NCBI RefSeq assembly: GCF_019710745.1
Contig: NZ_JAHKJW010000053.1
Coordinates: 1-47,671 of the forward strand
Source of the DNA: Streptomyces beigongshangae
GTDB taxonomy: Bacteria; Actinomycetota; Actinomycetes; Streptomycetales; Streptomycetaceae
Length of the DNA: 47,671 bases
Direction: 5' to 3'
The position numbers were made by a program, and so were the translations under genes. The notes below the pieces were generated by a model. The model was not told the origin of the DNA and searched no databases. It worked only from the letters and a program-made list of their open reading frames with translations. Within the stretch, counting starts at the first letter, position 1, and the number at the start of each line of letters is the position of its first letter. Positions 12,401-17,478 of this stretch are shown piece after piece.

Positions 12401-15400
12401 TGAGCAGCGTCGCGTCGTCGTCGAAGACGACGTCCTTGACGGGCCGTTCGGCGTCGAGGTGGCGGTCCAGGACGGCGCAGACCTCGTCGAACGCCTCCCG
12501 GAACACCGGGTGGGTGTCGTGGAGGCGCCGGCCCATGCCCGCGCGCTGCGAACCCTGGCCGGTGAACAGGAACGCCGTCGCGCCTTCGCGCGCGGTTCCC
12601 GTGACCACCGTGCGCGACGTCTCCTGCCGGCTCAGCGCGCCCAGCCCGGAGAGCAGCTCCTCGCGCCCGCCGCCGAGGACCACCGCGCGCTGCCCGAAGC
12701 GTGCGCGGGTGGCCACCAGGGCGTGGCCGATGTCCACGGGCCGCAGGTGGGGGTGTTCGGTGACGTGGTCCAGGAGCCGCCGGGCCTGCTCGCGCAGGGC
12801 CTGCTCGGTCCTGGCGGACAGGATCCAGGGGAGGACGGTGCCCTCCGGGACGTCCGGCTCCTGCTCGTCCCCGGCGTCCTCCGCCGCGGGCGGGGCTTCG
12901 AGGATGAGGTGGGCGTTGGTGCCGCTGATGCCGAAGGAGGAGACGGCCGCGCGGCGGGGGTGGTCCGTCTCGGGCCACGGCTGCGCCTCGGTCAGCAGCC
13001 GTACGTTGCCGGTGCTCCAGTCGATGTGCGGGCTGGGCTCGTCCACGTGCAGGGTCCTGGGCAGGACGCCGTGGTGCATGGCCTGGATCATCTTGATGAC
13101 CCCGCCGATGCCGGCGGCCGCCTGGCTGTGGCCGATGTTGGACTTCAGCGAGCCCAGGTACAGGGGCTCCTCGCGGTTCTGCCCGTACGTGGCCAGCAGG
13201 GCCTGTGCCTCGATGGGGTCGCCCAGGGTGGTGCCGGTGCCGTGGGCCTCGACCGCGTCGACCTGGTCGGGCGTGAGTCCGGCGCCGGCCAGGGCCGCGC
13301 CGATGACCCGCTGCTGGGAGGGGCCGTTGGGCGCGGTGAGGCCGTTGGAGGCGCCGTCCTGGTTGACGGCGGAGCCCCGGACGACGGCCAGGACGGTGTG
13401 TCCCTTGGCCCGTGCGTCGGAGAGGCGCTCCAGCAGGACCATGCCCGCGCCCTCGGCCCAGATCGTGCCGTCGGCGCCGGCCGCGAAGGACTTGCAGCGG
13501 CCGTCGGCCGCCAGCCCGCGCTGCTGCCCGAACTCCACGAACATGCCCGGGGTCGCCATGACCGTGACGCCGCCCGCCAGGGCCAGCGTGCAGTCCCCGG
13601 CCCGCAGCGACTGCGCGGCCTGGTGCAGGGCGACGAGCGAGGAGGAGCAGGCCGTGTCGATCGTCACGGCCGGGCCTTCGAGCCCGAAGGTGTAGGCGAG
13701 ACGGCCCGAGGTGACGCTCGCGGTGTTGCCGGTGAGCAGATAGCCGCCCAGCCCGTCGTCGCCCTCGTGCAGCCGCGGGCCGTACTCCTGGGACATCGCG
13801 CCCACGAACACGCCGGTGCTGCTGCCGCTCAGCTCGCCCGGGTCGATCCCGGCACGTTCGAACGCCTCCCAGGTGACCTGGAGGAGCACCCGCTGCTGCG
13901 GGTCCATCGCCGTGGCCTCGCGCGGGCTGATGCCGAAGAACTCCGTGTCGAACTCGGCGGCGTCGTGCAGGAACCCGCCCTGCCGCGTGTAGGTCTTGCC
14001 GCGCACACCGGGTTTGGGGTCGTACAGGGCGTCCAGGTCCCAGCCGCGGTCGGTGGGGAACTCCGAGATGGCGTCCACGCCGTCGTCGACCAGCCGCCAC
14101 AGGTCCTCGGGGGAACCGGCGCCGCCGGGGAAGCGGCAGGCCATGCCGACGATCACGATCGGGTCGTCGGCGTCGGCCACCCGGAGCGCCGCGGGCGCCG
14201 CGGTGGGCGACGCGGCGTCGCCCACGGCCAGTTCGCACAGCCGCCGGGCGAGCCGGGACGGGCTCGGGTGGTCGAAGACGACGGTCTCCGGCAGGGCCAG
14301 TCCGGTGGCCTGCACGAGGCTCTCCCGGAGCTGGACCGCCATCGTGGAGTCCAGGCCCAGCTCGCGGAACGCCTGGCCGACGTCGACCGTGTCCGTGGAC
14401 AGGTGGCCGAGCACGATGGCCGTGCGCAGCCGCACCAGCTTCAGCGCCTCGCGGTCGCGCTCCTGCGGCGCCAGGCCGGCCAGCCGGCCGGCCCACGTCG
14501 GGCCCGCCCCCGAGGACTCCTCGCTCTCCCGCACCTGGTGCGGGAGAGCGGTCCTCGCGGTGGACTCGAAGGCGGCCGCGACCTCGGGCCAGTAGCGCCG
14601 GTGCTGGAAGGCGTACGTGGGCAGCGCGACGCGGCGCGGCGTGCGCCCCGCGAAGACGGCGGACCAGTCCACCGCGAGGCCGCGCACATGCAGCTCCGCC
14701 AGGGAGGTCAGCAGCTGCGGCCACGGCTCCTCGTTGCGCCGCAGCGACCCCGCGACCAGCGCGTCCGGCAGCGTCTCGCGCAGCCCGAGGGTGAGGACGG
14801 GGTGCGGGCTCGACTCCACGAACGTGCCGAAGCCGTCCTCGGCCATGGTCCGCAGCGTCGCCTCGAACAGGACGGGCCGGCGCAGGTTGGTGTACCAGTA
14901 CGCGGCGTCGAGCCCGGCGGTGTCGACGGCACCCGCGGTGACCGTCGAGTAGAACGCGATGTCGCACGAGCGCGGCGTCACCCCGGCGAGCTGCTCCAGC
15001 AGCTGCTCCCGAAGGGCCTCCATGTGCGGCGAGTGCGAGGCGAAGTCCACGGCGGGAACGGCCTTCGCGCGGATCCCGTCCGCCTCGCAGCGCGCCAGCA
15101 GCGCGGCCACGGCGTCGGGGGACCCGGCCACGACCGTGGCGCTGGGCCCGTTGACCGCGGCGACGCTCAGCTCCCCGTCGAAGGGGGCGATGTACTCGGT
15201 GACGCGGTCCGCCGGCAGCGGCACCGAGGCCAGCGCCCCGGTACCGGCCAGTGTCATGATCGTCCGGCTGCGCAGCGCCACGATCCTGGCGGCGTCCGCC
15301 AGGTCGAGGGCGCCCGCGATGTGCGCCGCGGCGACCTCGCCCTGCGAGTGCCCGACCACCGCGTCCGGCCGCACGCCCAGCGACTCCCACACCCGGGCGA

Positions 15401-17216
15401 GCGAGACCATCACCGCGAAGAGCACGGGCTGGACGACGTCCGCGCGTTCCAGGGCGGGCGTCCCGGGCCGGCCTTCGAGCGTGTCCACCAGCGACCAGTC
15501 GACGTACGGGGCGAGGGCCTCGTGGCACGCCTCGATCGAGGCACGGAACACCGTCGACGTACGCAGCAGTTCGCGCGCCATGCCCTCCCACTGCGAGCCC
15601 TGGCCCGGGAAGACCAGCGCCAGCTTGCCGTGGTCGCCGACGACGCCCGTGACGAGCCCCGGCAGCTCGTCGCCGGTCCGCAGCGCCTCCAGCTGTGCGC
15701 CGTGGTCGGGGCCGAGGGCGACGGCGCGGTGCCCGAAGTGCGTACGGGAGCCGGCCAGCGACGCGCCGGTGTCGAACGCGTCGGTGTCCGCCGTCCGCCA
15801 CTCCAGCAGCCGGCCCGCCTGGGCGCGCAGGGCCGCTTCCGTACGGCCCGACACCGGCCACGGGGCCAGCGGCACCTCCGGCTCGCCGGCCTGCGGCGCG
15901 TCCTCCTCGGACGCGGTCCGCCCGGGCGCCTCGGCGACCACGACGTGGCAGTTCGTCCCGCCGACGCCGAAGGAGCTGACACCGGCCAGCAGCGGCGCGT
16001 CCGGCCACGGGCCGGACGCGGTCTGCACGCGCAGGTTCAGCGCCTCGGGGTCGATGTCCGGGTTGGGTGTCTCGTAGTTGAGGCTCGCCGGGATCTCCCG
16101 GTGGCGGATGCTCAGCGCCGTCTTGATCAGCCCGACGATGCCCGCCGCGCCCTCCAGGTGCCCGACGTTGGTCTTGGCCGAGCCGACGAGGACGGGGGAG
16201 CCCGCGGGACGCGCGCTGCCGTACGCGGCGCCCACCCCGGCCGCCTCCAGCGGGTCGCCCGTCGGGGTGCCCGTGCCGTGCAGTTCCACGTAGCCGACCT
16301 GGCGCGGGTCGACGCCGGCGTTCTCGCAGGCCTGCCGCAGCACGGCGGCCTGGGCCTCGGCGCTCGGCACGGTGAGGCCGTCGGTGGCGCCGTCGTTGTT
16401 GACCGCGCTGCCGAGGACGACCCCGTACACCGTGTCGCCGTCGCGCACCGCGTCGGCCAGCGGCTTCAGCACGACGACGCCGCCGCCCTCGCCGCGCACG
16501 TATCCGTTGGCGCGGCTGTCGAAGGTGAAGCAGCGTCCGTCCGGCGACAGACCGCCGAAGCGTCCGGCGACCTCGGCGCTCTCGGGCGCGAAGTTGAGCG
16601 CCACACCGCCCGCGAGGGCCAGGGTGCACTCGCCCTTGCGCAGGCTGTCCACCGCCAGGTGCACCGCGACCAGCGACGACGACTGCGCCGAGTCCACCGT
16701 GAGGCTCGGGCCCTGCAGGCCCAGCGCGTAGGAGACCCGGTTGGCGATGACACCTCGGTTCAGGCCCGGCAGCGAGTGCTGGGTGATCGCGCCGCCGCGC
16801 TGTGCCAGCGCCGCGTAGTCACCGGCGATCGCTCCGACGACGACGCCCGTGGCGGTGGAGCGCAGCGTCTCGGGGACGACCCCCGCGTCCTCCAGCGCCT
16901 CCCAGGCCAGTTCGGCGAAGAGCCGCTGCTGGGGGTCGATCGCCACCGCCTCGCGCGGTGAGATCCCGAAGAACTCGGCGTCGAAGCCGTCCACCCGGTC
17001 GAGGAACCCGCCCCGGCGCAGTCCGGCACGGTGCCGCTCGGGTGCGTCCGGCAGCACCTCGTCCGGGTCCCACCGGTCCGGTGGCACCTCGGTGATGGCA
17101 CTGCGGCCCGCTCGCAACAACTCCCAGAAGGCGCCGGCATCAGATGCCTGGGGGAGACGGCATGACAAGCCGATGATTGCGATGGCATCACTGCCGTGAA
17201 CAAGATCACTCGTCAT
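447..17216 (-). CDS. modular type I PKS: KSQ-AT-ACP / KS-AT-DH-KR-ACP x2 / KS-AT-partial DH
   Basis: A 5,589-residue assembly-line polyketide synthase acting in the cytoplasm. The loading KS has Gln178 in place of the active Cys (DSAQSSS), so it should decarboxylate the starter. Extension KS Cys are at 1190, 2971 and 4748, AT Ser at 624, 1640, 3423 and 5198, and ACP Ser at 957, 2720 and 4508. Modules 1 and 2 each have a complete DH and an LDD-type KR. Module 3 ends 91 residues after DH His5498, with no second hot-dog half, KR, ACP or TE. The ATG at 17216 was chosen because AGGGAGG lies 11 bases upstream; longer in-frame starts (17270, GTG 17303) lack a good site. No N- or C-terminal docking helix is evident. 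The LAL regulator lies upstream on the same strand. Family is certain; the product is inferred. Confidence 0.93.
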   Translation of the reverse strand: MTSDLVHGSDAIAIIGLSCRLPQASDAGAFWELLRAGRSAITEVPPDRWDPDEVLPDAPERHRAGLRRGGFLDRVDGFDAEFFGISPREAVAIDPQQRLFAELAWEALEDAGVVPETLRSTATGVVVGAIAGDYAALAQRGGAITQHSLPGLNRGVIANRVSYALGLQGPSLTVDSAQSSSLVAVHLAVDSLRKGECTLALAGGVALNFAPESAEVAGRFGGLSPDGRCFTFDSRANGYVRGEGGGVVVLKPLADAVRDGDTVYGVVLGSAVNNDGATDGLTVPSAEAQAAVLRQACENAGVDPRQVGYVELHGTGTPTGDPLEAAGVGAAYGSARPAGSPVLVGSAKTNVGHLEGAAGIVGLIKTALSIRHREIPASLNYETPNPDIDPEALNLRVQTASGPWPDAPLLAGVSSFGVGGTNCHVVVAEAPGRTASEEDAPQAGEPEVPLAPWPVSGRTEAALRAQAGRLLEWRTADTDAFDTGASLAGSRTHFGHRAVALGPDHGAQLEALRTGDELPGLVTGVVGDHGKLALVFPGQGSQWEGMARELLRTSTVFRASIEACHEALAPYVDWSLVDTLEGRPGTPALERADVVQPVLFAVMVSLARVWESLGVRPDAVVGHSQGEVAAAHIAGALDLADAARIVALRSRTIMTLAGTGALASVPLPADRVTEYIAPFDGELSVAAVNGPSATVVAGSPDAVAALLARCEADGIRAKAVPAVDFASHSPHMEALREQLLEQLAGVTPRSCDIAFYSTVTAGAVDTAGLDAAYWYTNLRRPVLFEATLRTMAEDGFGTFVESSPHPVLTLGLRETLPDALVAGSLRRNEEPWPQLLTSLAELHVRGLAVDWSAVFAGRTPRRVALPTYAFQHRRYWPEVAAAFESTARTALPHQVRESEESSGAGPTWAGRLAGLAPQERDREALKLVRLRTAIVLGHLSTDTVDVGQAFRELGLDSTMAVQLRESLVQATGLALPETVVFDHPSPSRLARRLCELAVGDAASPTAAPAALRVADADDPIVIVGMACRFPGGAGSPEDLWRLVDDGVDAISEFPTDRGWDLDALYDPKPGVRGKTYTRQGGFLHDAAEFDTEFFGISPREATAMDPQQRVLLQVTWEAFERAGIDPGELSGSSTGVFVGAMSQEYGPRLHEGDDGLGGYLLTGNTASVTSGRLAYTFGLEGPAVTIDTACSSSLVALHQAAQSLRAGDCTLALAGGVTVMATPGMFVEFGQQRGLAADGRCKSFAAGADGTIWAEGAGMVLLERLSDARAKGHTVLAVVRGSAVNQDGASNGLTAPNGPSQQRVIGAALAGAGLTPDQVDAVEAHGTGTTLGDPIEAQALLATYGQNREEPLYLGSLKSNIGHSQAAAGIGGVIKMIQAMHHGVLPRTLHVDEPSPHIDWSTGNVRLLTEAQPWPETDHPRRAAVSSFGISGTNAHLILEAPPAAEDAGDEQEPDVPEGTVLPWILSARTEQALREQARRLLDHVTEHPHLRPVDIGHALVATRARFGQRAVVLGGGREELLSGLGALSRQETSRTVVTGTAREGATAFLFTGQGSQRAGMGRRLHDTHPVFREAFDEVCAVLDRHLDAERPVKDVVFDDDATLLNQTRYTQAALFALETALYRLVASFGITPDYLTGHSIGEIAAAHAAGVFSLEDACRLVAARGTLMQALPADGVMISLRAAEEDVRPLLEGLEEHVSVAAVNGPSSLVISGDEEAASDIAAVLAAHGVKTRRLTVSHAFHSPRMDPMLEEFERVAAELTYHAPAIPVVSNLTGRIAEADHITTPAYWVQHVREAVRFADGVGTLHAEGVRHYLELGPDPVLSGLVNEATGGEATGTAVLRNGHPEPVTLLGALAHVHVHGAPADLTAHLGAPRTLPDLPTYAFQRERHWFTASTTGDVSSAGLTATGHPLLTTAAELPDPGGLLLTGRVNASAPAWAADHTVFGTPVMPGVAFVDMLLHAASLVGCTRVEELTHQVFLALPERGALQLRVLVRPADDAGRRTFAVHSRPEDAPWGSDWTCHVTGTLTTAPADTAAAAGDTTWPPAGAELLDTDGFYRRIADAGLGYGPVFQGMKAAWQDGDTLYAEVALPQGTGPDRYGVHPGLFDAALHPFLLAAAGTGADADGTIHVPFAWSGVTLHATGAHALRVRITRPAPETVSLRVTDPAGAPVLTADSLVLRPVRPEQLDAARSGRDGALHEVVWHPVPTPADAALAEGSKWALMGDTGDRLVAAALAALGPEARTYPDVAALRAALRAGAARPETVVGRVGAEHGADPARAAHTATHQALELLQETLAHGAGTSRLVLLTEGAMSTEADAGYGDPDADPAAAAVWGLIRSAQSEHPDRLALVDLDGSPVSADALAAALATAEPQLAVREGRLLVPRLAPVTAGPVPDAAFDAERTVLVTGGTGALGALLARHLITRHGVRRLLLTSRSGPDAAGTLVEELTALGAEVTVAACDTADREALAALLAELPREHPLGAVVHCAGVLDDGVVTELDRDRLDTVLRPKVDGAWNLHELTRDMDLDAFVLFSSVVGVLGSPGQANYAAANAFLDALAQRRRAAGLSARSLAWGLWQTGMADTLDAQDLARMSRGGLAPMPAARALTLFDAALGTERAALVPAGIDVAGARAQRASLRLSPLLADLIPAQAPHAGQEGGPVRDDSSLGRQLAGLPEAGQRELLLEVLGRHAAVVLGHSSPPVIDPEQPFKELGFDSLAGMELLLALGETLSLHLPSTMLFDYPTPAALITYLRDELVDDEALPAVAPTAGSVEAAETAEAPATAGSGDGAPADDDPIVVVGMGCRFPGDAGSPEELWRLVTEGVDAIGAFPSNRGWDLDDIFDPDPEVRGKTYAREGGFLYDADRFDAEFFGISPREALALDPQQRLLLETAWEAFEYAGIRPDTLRGSSIGVFAGVVTQEYASLTYQDDEPVDGYLLTGTTASVASGRLSYTFGFEGPAVTVDTACSSSLVALHLACQSLRNGESTMALAGGATVMANPGMFMEFSRQRGLAPDGRCKSFGAGADGTIWAEGAGMVVLERLSDARANGHTVLAVIRGSAVNQDGASNGLTAPNGPSQQRVINAALAGAGLTPDQVDAVEAHGTGTTLGDPIEAQALLATYGQDREEPLWLGSFKSNIGHAQAAAGIGGVIKMIQALRHGVLPRTLHADEPSPHIDWSTGKVRLLTEAQMWPETDHPRRAAVSSFGISGTNAHLILEAAPAPQGAEAEQEQEPDVPEGTVLPWILSAKTEQALRAQAQQLHDLLTLDPGLRPDRVAHALVTTRSLFSHRAVVLADGHEAFARALDALVLDVPSPTVVRGTPLPGKTAFLFTGQGAQRAGMGRHLHDRYPVFRDAFDEVCAVLDRHLDAERSVKDVVFDDDATLLNQTRYTQAGLFALETALYRLVASFGITPDYLAGHSIGEIAAAHAAGVFSLEDACRLVAARGTLMQALPGGGAMVAVEATEEEVAPRLTARTGIAAINGPRALVVSGDEADVTAVADHFAAEGRRTRRLTVSHAFHSPRMDPMLEAFERVASALTYHAPALPLISNLTGRPAEPGHVTTPAYWVQHVREAVRFADGINTLHTNGVRHYLELGPDATLSTMAQDNLPEDTDTTLTPLLHRERDEQHTLLAAVATLHTRTTVPVDWAPLVTEQTTPYALPTYPFQRQSYWLEAARPALGADGLGLTATGHPVLSTLAELPDGGGHLFTGRISGTDPAWVAEHIIFGAMIVPGVAFVDLLLHAARHVGCEHIEELTHHVFLSVPENSALQLRVLVEPADDLGRRSFTVYSRSEDAPSEADWTRHATGALAPERKEVSAAIDVLADEVWPPAGTEAVDTEEFYRRVTGAGFGYGPLFRSMRAAWRDGTTTYAEVSLPEDADPGAFGIHPGLLDSALQPAALIPGDDEAGDSIRVPFSWAGVSLHATGARALRIRLLWPTDDTVSLVISDQTGAPVMTIDSLIMRTVGPDQLAAARAADAGELYEVDWLAVPAPEGDALGAAGTTWAVVADPQERHLADSLSRLGAAVDVRPDAVTLPAVREDGTTGPDVFVTWCVSEPGADPVEATRSLTHHVLGLVQAMVADEREDSRLVVLTRGAMSTGTGTGDGPADLAAAAVWGLIRTAQSEHPDRFVLVDLDGSDASLRALPAALAAAEPQLALRDGRLLAPRIGRVRNGARAGQDTPAPFDPQKTVLITGGTGALGTLLARHLVDTYGARRLLLVSRSGARAGSDIVAELAELGTEVTIAACDTADREALAALLAELPREHPLGAVVHCAGTLDDGIVTALTPERFDGVLRPKVDAAWNLHELTRDLDLDAFVLFSSVVGVLGSPGQANYAAANAFLDALARQRRADGLPAKSLAWGLWQTGMADTLDEQDQARMNRNGLLPMPAEQAFGHFDAAFEADAAALVPAKLDLAGLRARAGSAPVAPMFRGLVRAPLRSAAQTAGAGGAAGGLRQSLAGLAEPEQLQVLLDFLRTHVAAVLGHGSSDAIEPTSSFRELGFDSLSSVELRNTLNKASGMRLPSTLLFDYPTPEVLAGYMRTELVGSGQSEASAQVARRAARTVSAKNGAPEPIAIVGIGCRFPGDADSPEKLWQLVAEGRDAVGGFPDNRGWDVEDLYDPDPDVRGKTYAREGGFLYDADRFDAEFFGISPREALALDPQQRMLLETAWEAFEYAGIRPDTLRGSSTGVFAGVASTEYVSLTHHGGEPVEGYLLTGTTSSVASGRIAYTLGLEGPALTVDTACSSSLVAMHLACQSLRNGESTLALAGGATIMANAGMFMEFSRQRGLAPDGRCKSYAAGADGTAWAEGAGMLVLERLSDAEANGHPVLAVIRGSAVNQDGASNGLTAPNGPAQQRVIRAALASAGLSPDQVDAVEGHGTGTSLGDPIEAQALLATYGQDRDEPLWLGSFKSNIGHAQAAAGLGGVIKMIQAMRHGTLPKTLHVDEPSPNIDWEAGNIELLTEARPWPETDHPRRAAVSSFGISGTNAHLILEAPPAPADAEAEREPDLPEGSAVPWILSAKSEQALRDQAQRLLDHATEHPELHPADIAYSLVANRATFEHQVAAVGASREDLLARLDALVQAPSPVALPTRPRTKKVAFLFTGQGAQRAGMGRRLHETYPVFRDAFDEVCATLDRHLDAERPVKDVVFDDDPALLNQTRYTQPGLLALQIALSRLLADEFGVLPSHLVGHSVGEIAAAHVAGILSLDDACRLVAARGTLMQALPSDGAMIAIEATEEEVAPHLTGRTGIAAINGPRSLVVSGDEADVTAIAGHFTGEGRRTRRLTVSHAFHSPLMNPMLDDFRAVAESLTYRTPGTTLVSTVTGRPAGAEITGADYWTDHVRNTTRFHDALTAVHDDGVTVYVEIGPDAVLTALAREALPEATAVPVLRSDISAEPVALLNGLVQARAGGAAVDWEGFLGRHGARGVTLPTYALQRRRYWLEAVDSIGSPAGLGLESATHPLLATATELPDGSHLFTGRVTLGTHAWLADHIVMGTVILPGTAFVELALHAALTVGLDEVAELVLNAPVTFGTHDAALLQVVVGPEDPSGARALTIRSRSEEDHSWTENATGTLSDPVAVPS
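450..3495 (-). other. PKS module 3: KS-AT and the N-terminal half of DH only
   Basis: The KS is intact (Cys4748, with GHGTGT in place of AHGTGT). The AT has GHSVGE (Ser5198) and HAFH, so malonyl is predicted. The DH begins at HPLLATATELPDG and keeps HIVMGTVILPG (His5498), but the protein stops at the linker between the two hot-dog folds. The GYGP motif and catalytic Asp are absent. Neither the remaining frames nor the sequence beyond the stop resemble the missing half, so this module has no ACP on which to act. Confidence 0.85.
3590..8835 (-). other. PKS module 2: KS-AT-DH-KR-ACP (malonyl)
   Basis: The domain order is the same as in module 1. KS Cys2971 lies in DTACSSS. The AT has GHSIGE (Ser3423) and HAFH, so malonyl is predicted. 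The DH has His3727 (HIIFGAMIVPG) and Asp3896 in DSALQP. The KR has LDD and Tyr4339. The ACP serine is 4508 (GFDS). About 105 bases of the KR (4166-4270) look identical to module 1 (9530-9634), which indicates module duplication or gene conversion. Confidence 0.85.
8935..14175 (-). other. PKS module 1: KS-AT-DH-KR-ACP (malonyl)
   Basis: The KS has DTACSSS (Cys1190) and the HGTGT and SNIGH motifs. The AT has GHSIGE with HAFH near 11988-11999, which indicates malonyl-CoA. The DH keeps its catalytic His1943 (HTVFGTPVMPG), the GYGPVF motif and Asp2109 in DAALHP, so it should be active. The KR has the TGGTGALG nucleotide-binding motif, LDD (B-type) and Tyr2551. There is no ER. The expected product is a two-carbon extension with a double bond, probably trans. 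Confidence 0.85.
14225..17189 (-). other. PKS loading module: KSQ-AT-ACP
   Basis: KSQ runs from about residue 10 to 430, with the Cys-to-Gln change at codon 16683-16685 and the two KS His motifs (ELHGTGTPTGDP, TNVGHLEG) kept. The AT carries GHSQGE at Ser624 and VDFASH near 15021-15050, which resembles the methylmalonyl-type YASH motif with Tyr replaced by Phe. The ACP motif is LGLDS. Known KSQ loading modules decarboxylate an AT-loaded malonyl-type unit. The inferred starter is therefore propionyl, with malonyl/acetyl the main alternative. Confidence 0.8.
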
Positions 17217-17320
17217 TATGGCGAGCGCCTCCCTCATCCTGCGCTCCGAAAACGCCGGGCTGGCGTTCATCCTGGCTGTTTGATCATCGGCTGCACGGGG
17301 CACCCCCAGCTACCCGTAGC

Positions 17321-17350
17321 GCCCCCTAGGCGTGTACGGGGCCCCCTACG
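17321..17350 (-). promoter_or_regulatory. direct repeat CTAGGGGGC / GTAGGGGGC before the PKS
   Basis: On the minus strand, CGTAGGGGGC (17350-17341) and CCTAGGGGGC (17330-17321) are repeated exactly 20 bp apart, so they lie on one face of the helix. They are 105-134 bases upstream of the chosen PKS start. A looser GCTGGGGGTG follows at 17310-17301. This spacing suits an operator for a dimeric activator such as the adjacent LAL regulator, which is inference. Confidence 0.45.
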
Positions 17351-17430
17351 TGCCTCCCGCCGGAGAGCGGCCGCCGGCCCCGCCGGCCCGGACGGACCGG
17401 CGCGGGCACACGGCGGGCGCGCACACGAAA

Positions 17431-17461
17431 TCCGCCCGACCCGTGGGACGGGTCGGGCGGA
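17431..17461 (-). terminator. terminator after the LAL regulator gene
   Basis: Perfect 14-bp arms (17431-17444 and 17448-17461) flank a GGG loop, 17 bases beyond the LAL stop codon. On the minus strand the stem is followed by TTTCGTG. It separates LAL transcription from the PKS promoter region. Confidence 0.75.
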
Positions 17462-17478
17462 CGGTGGGGCCGGGAGGG

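Noticed and set aside
3750..16961. Very long plus-strand open frames opposite the PKS (3750-6647, 6648-11987, 11988-16961)
   Set aside because: They are antisense shadows of a high-GC gene: Gly/Arg/Val/Gln-rich low-complexity protein with no domains, while the minus strand has a full set of conserved PKS motifs.
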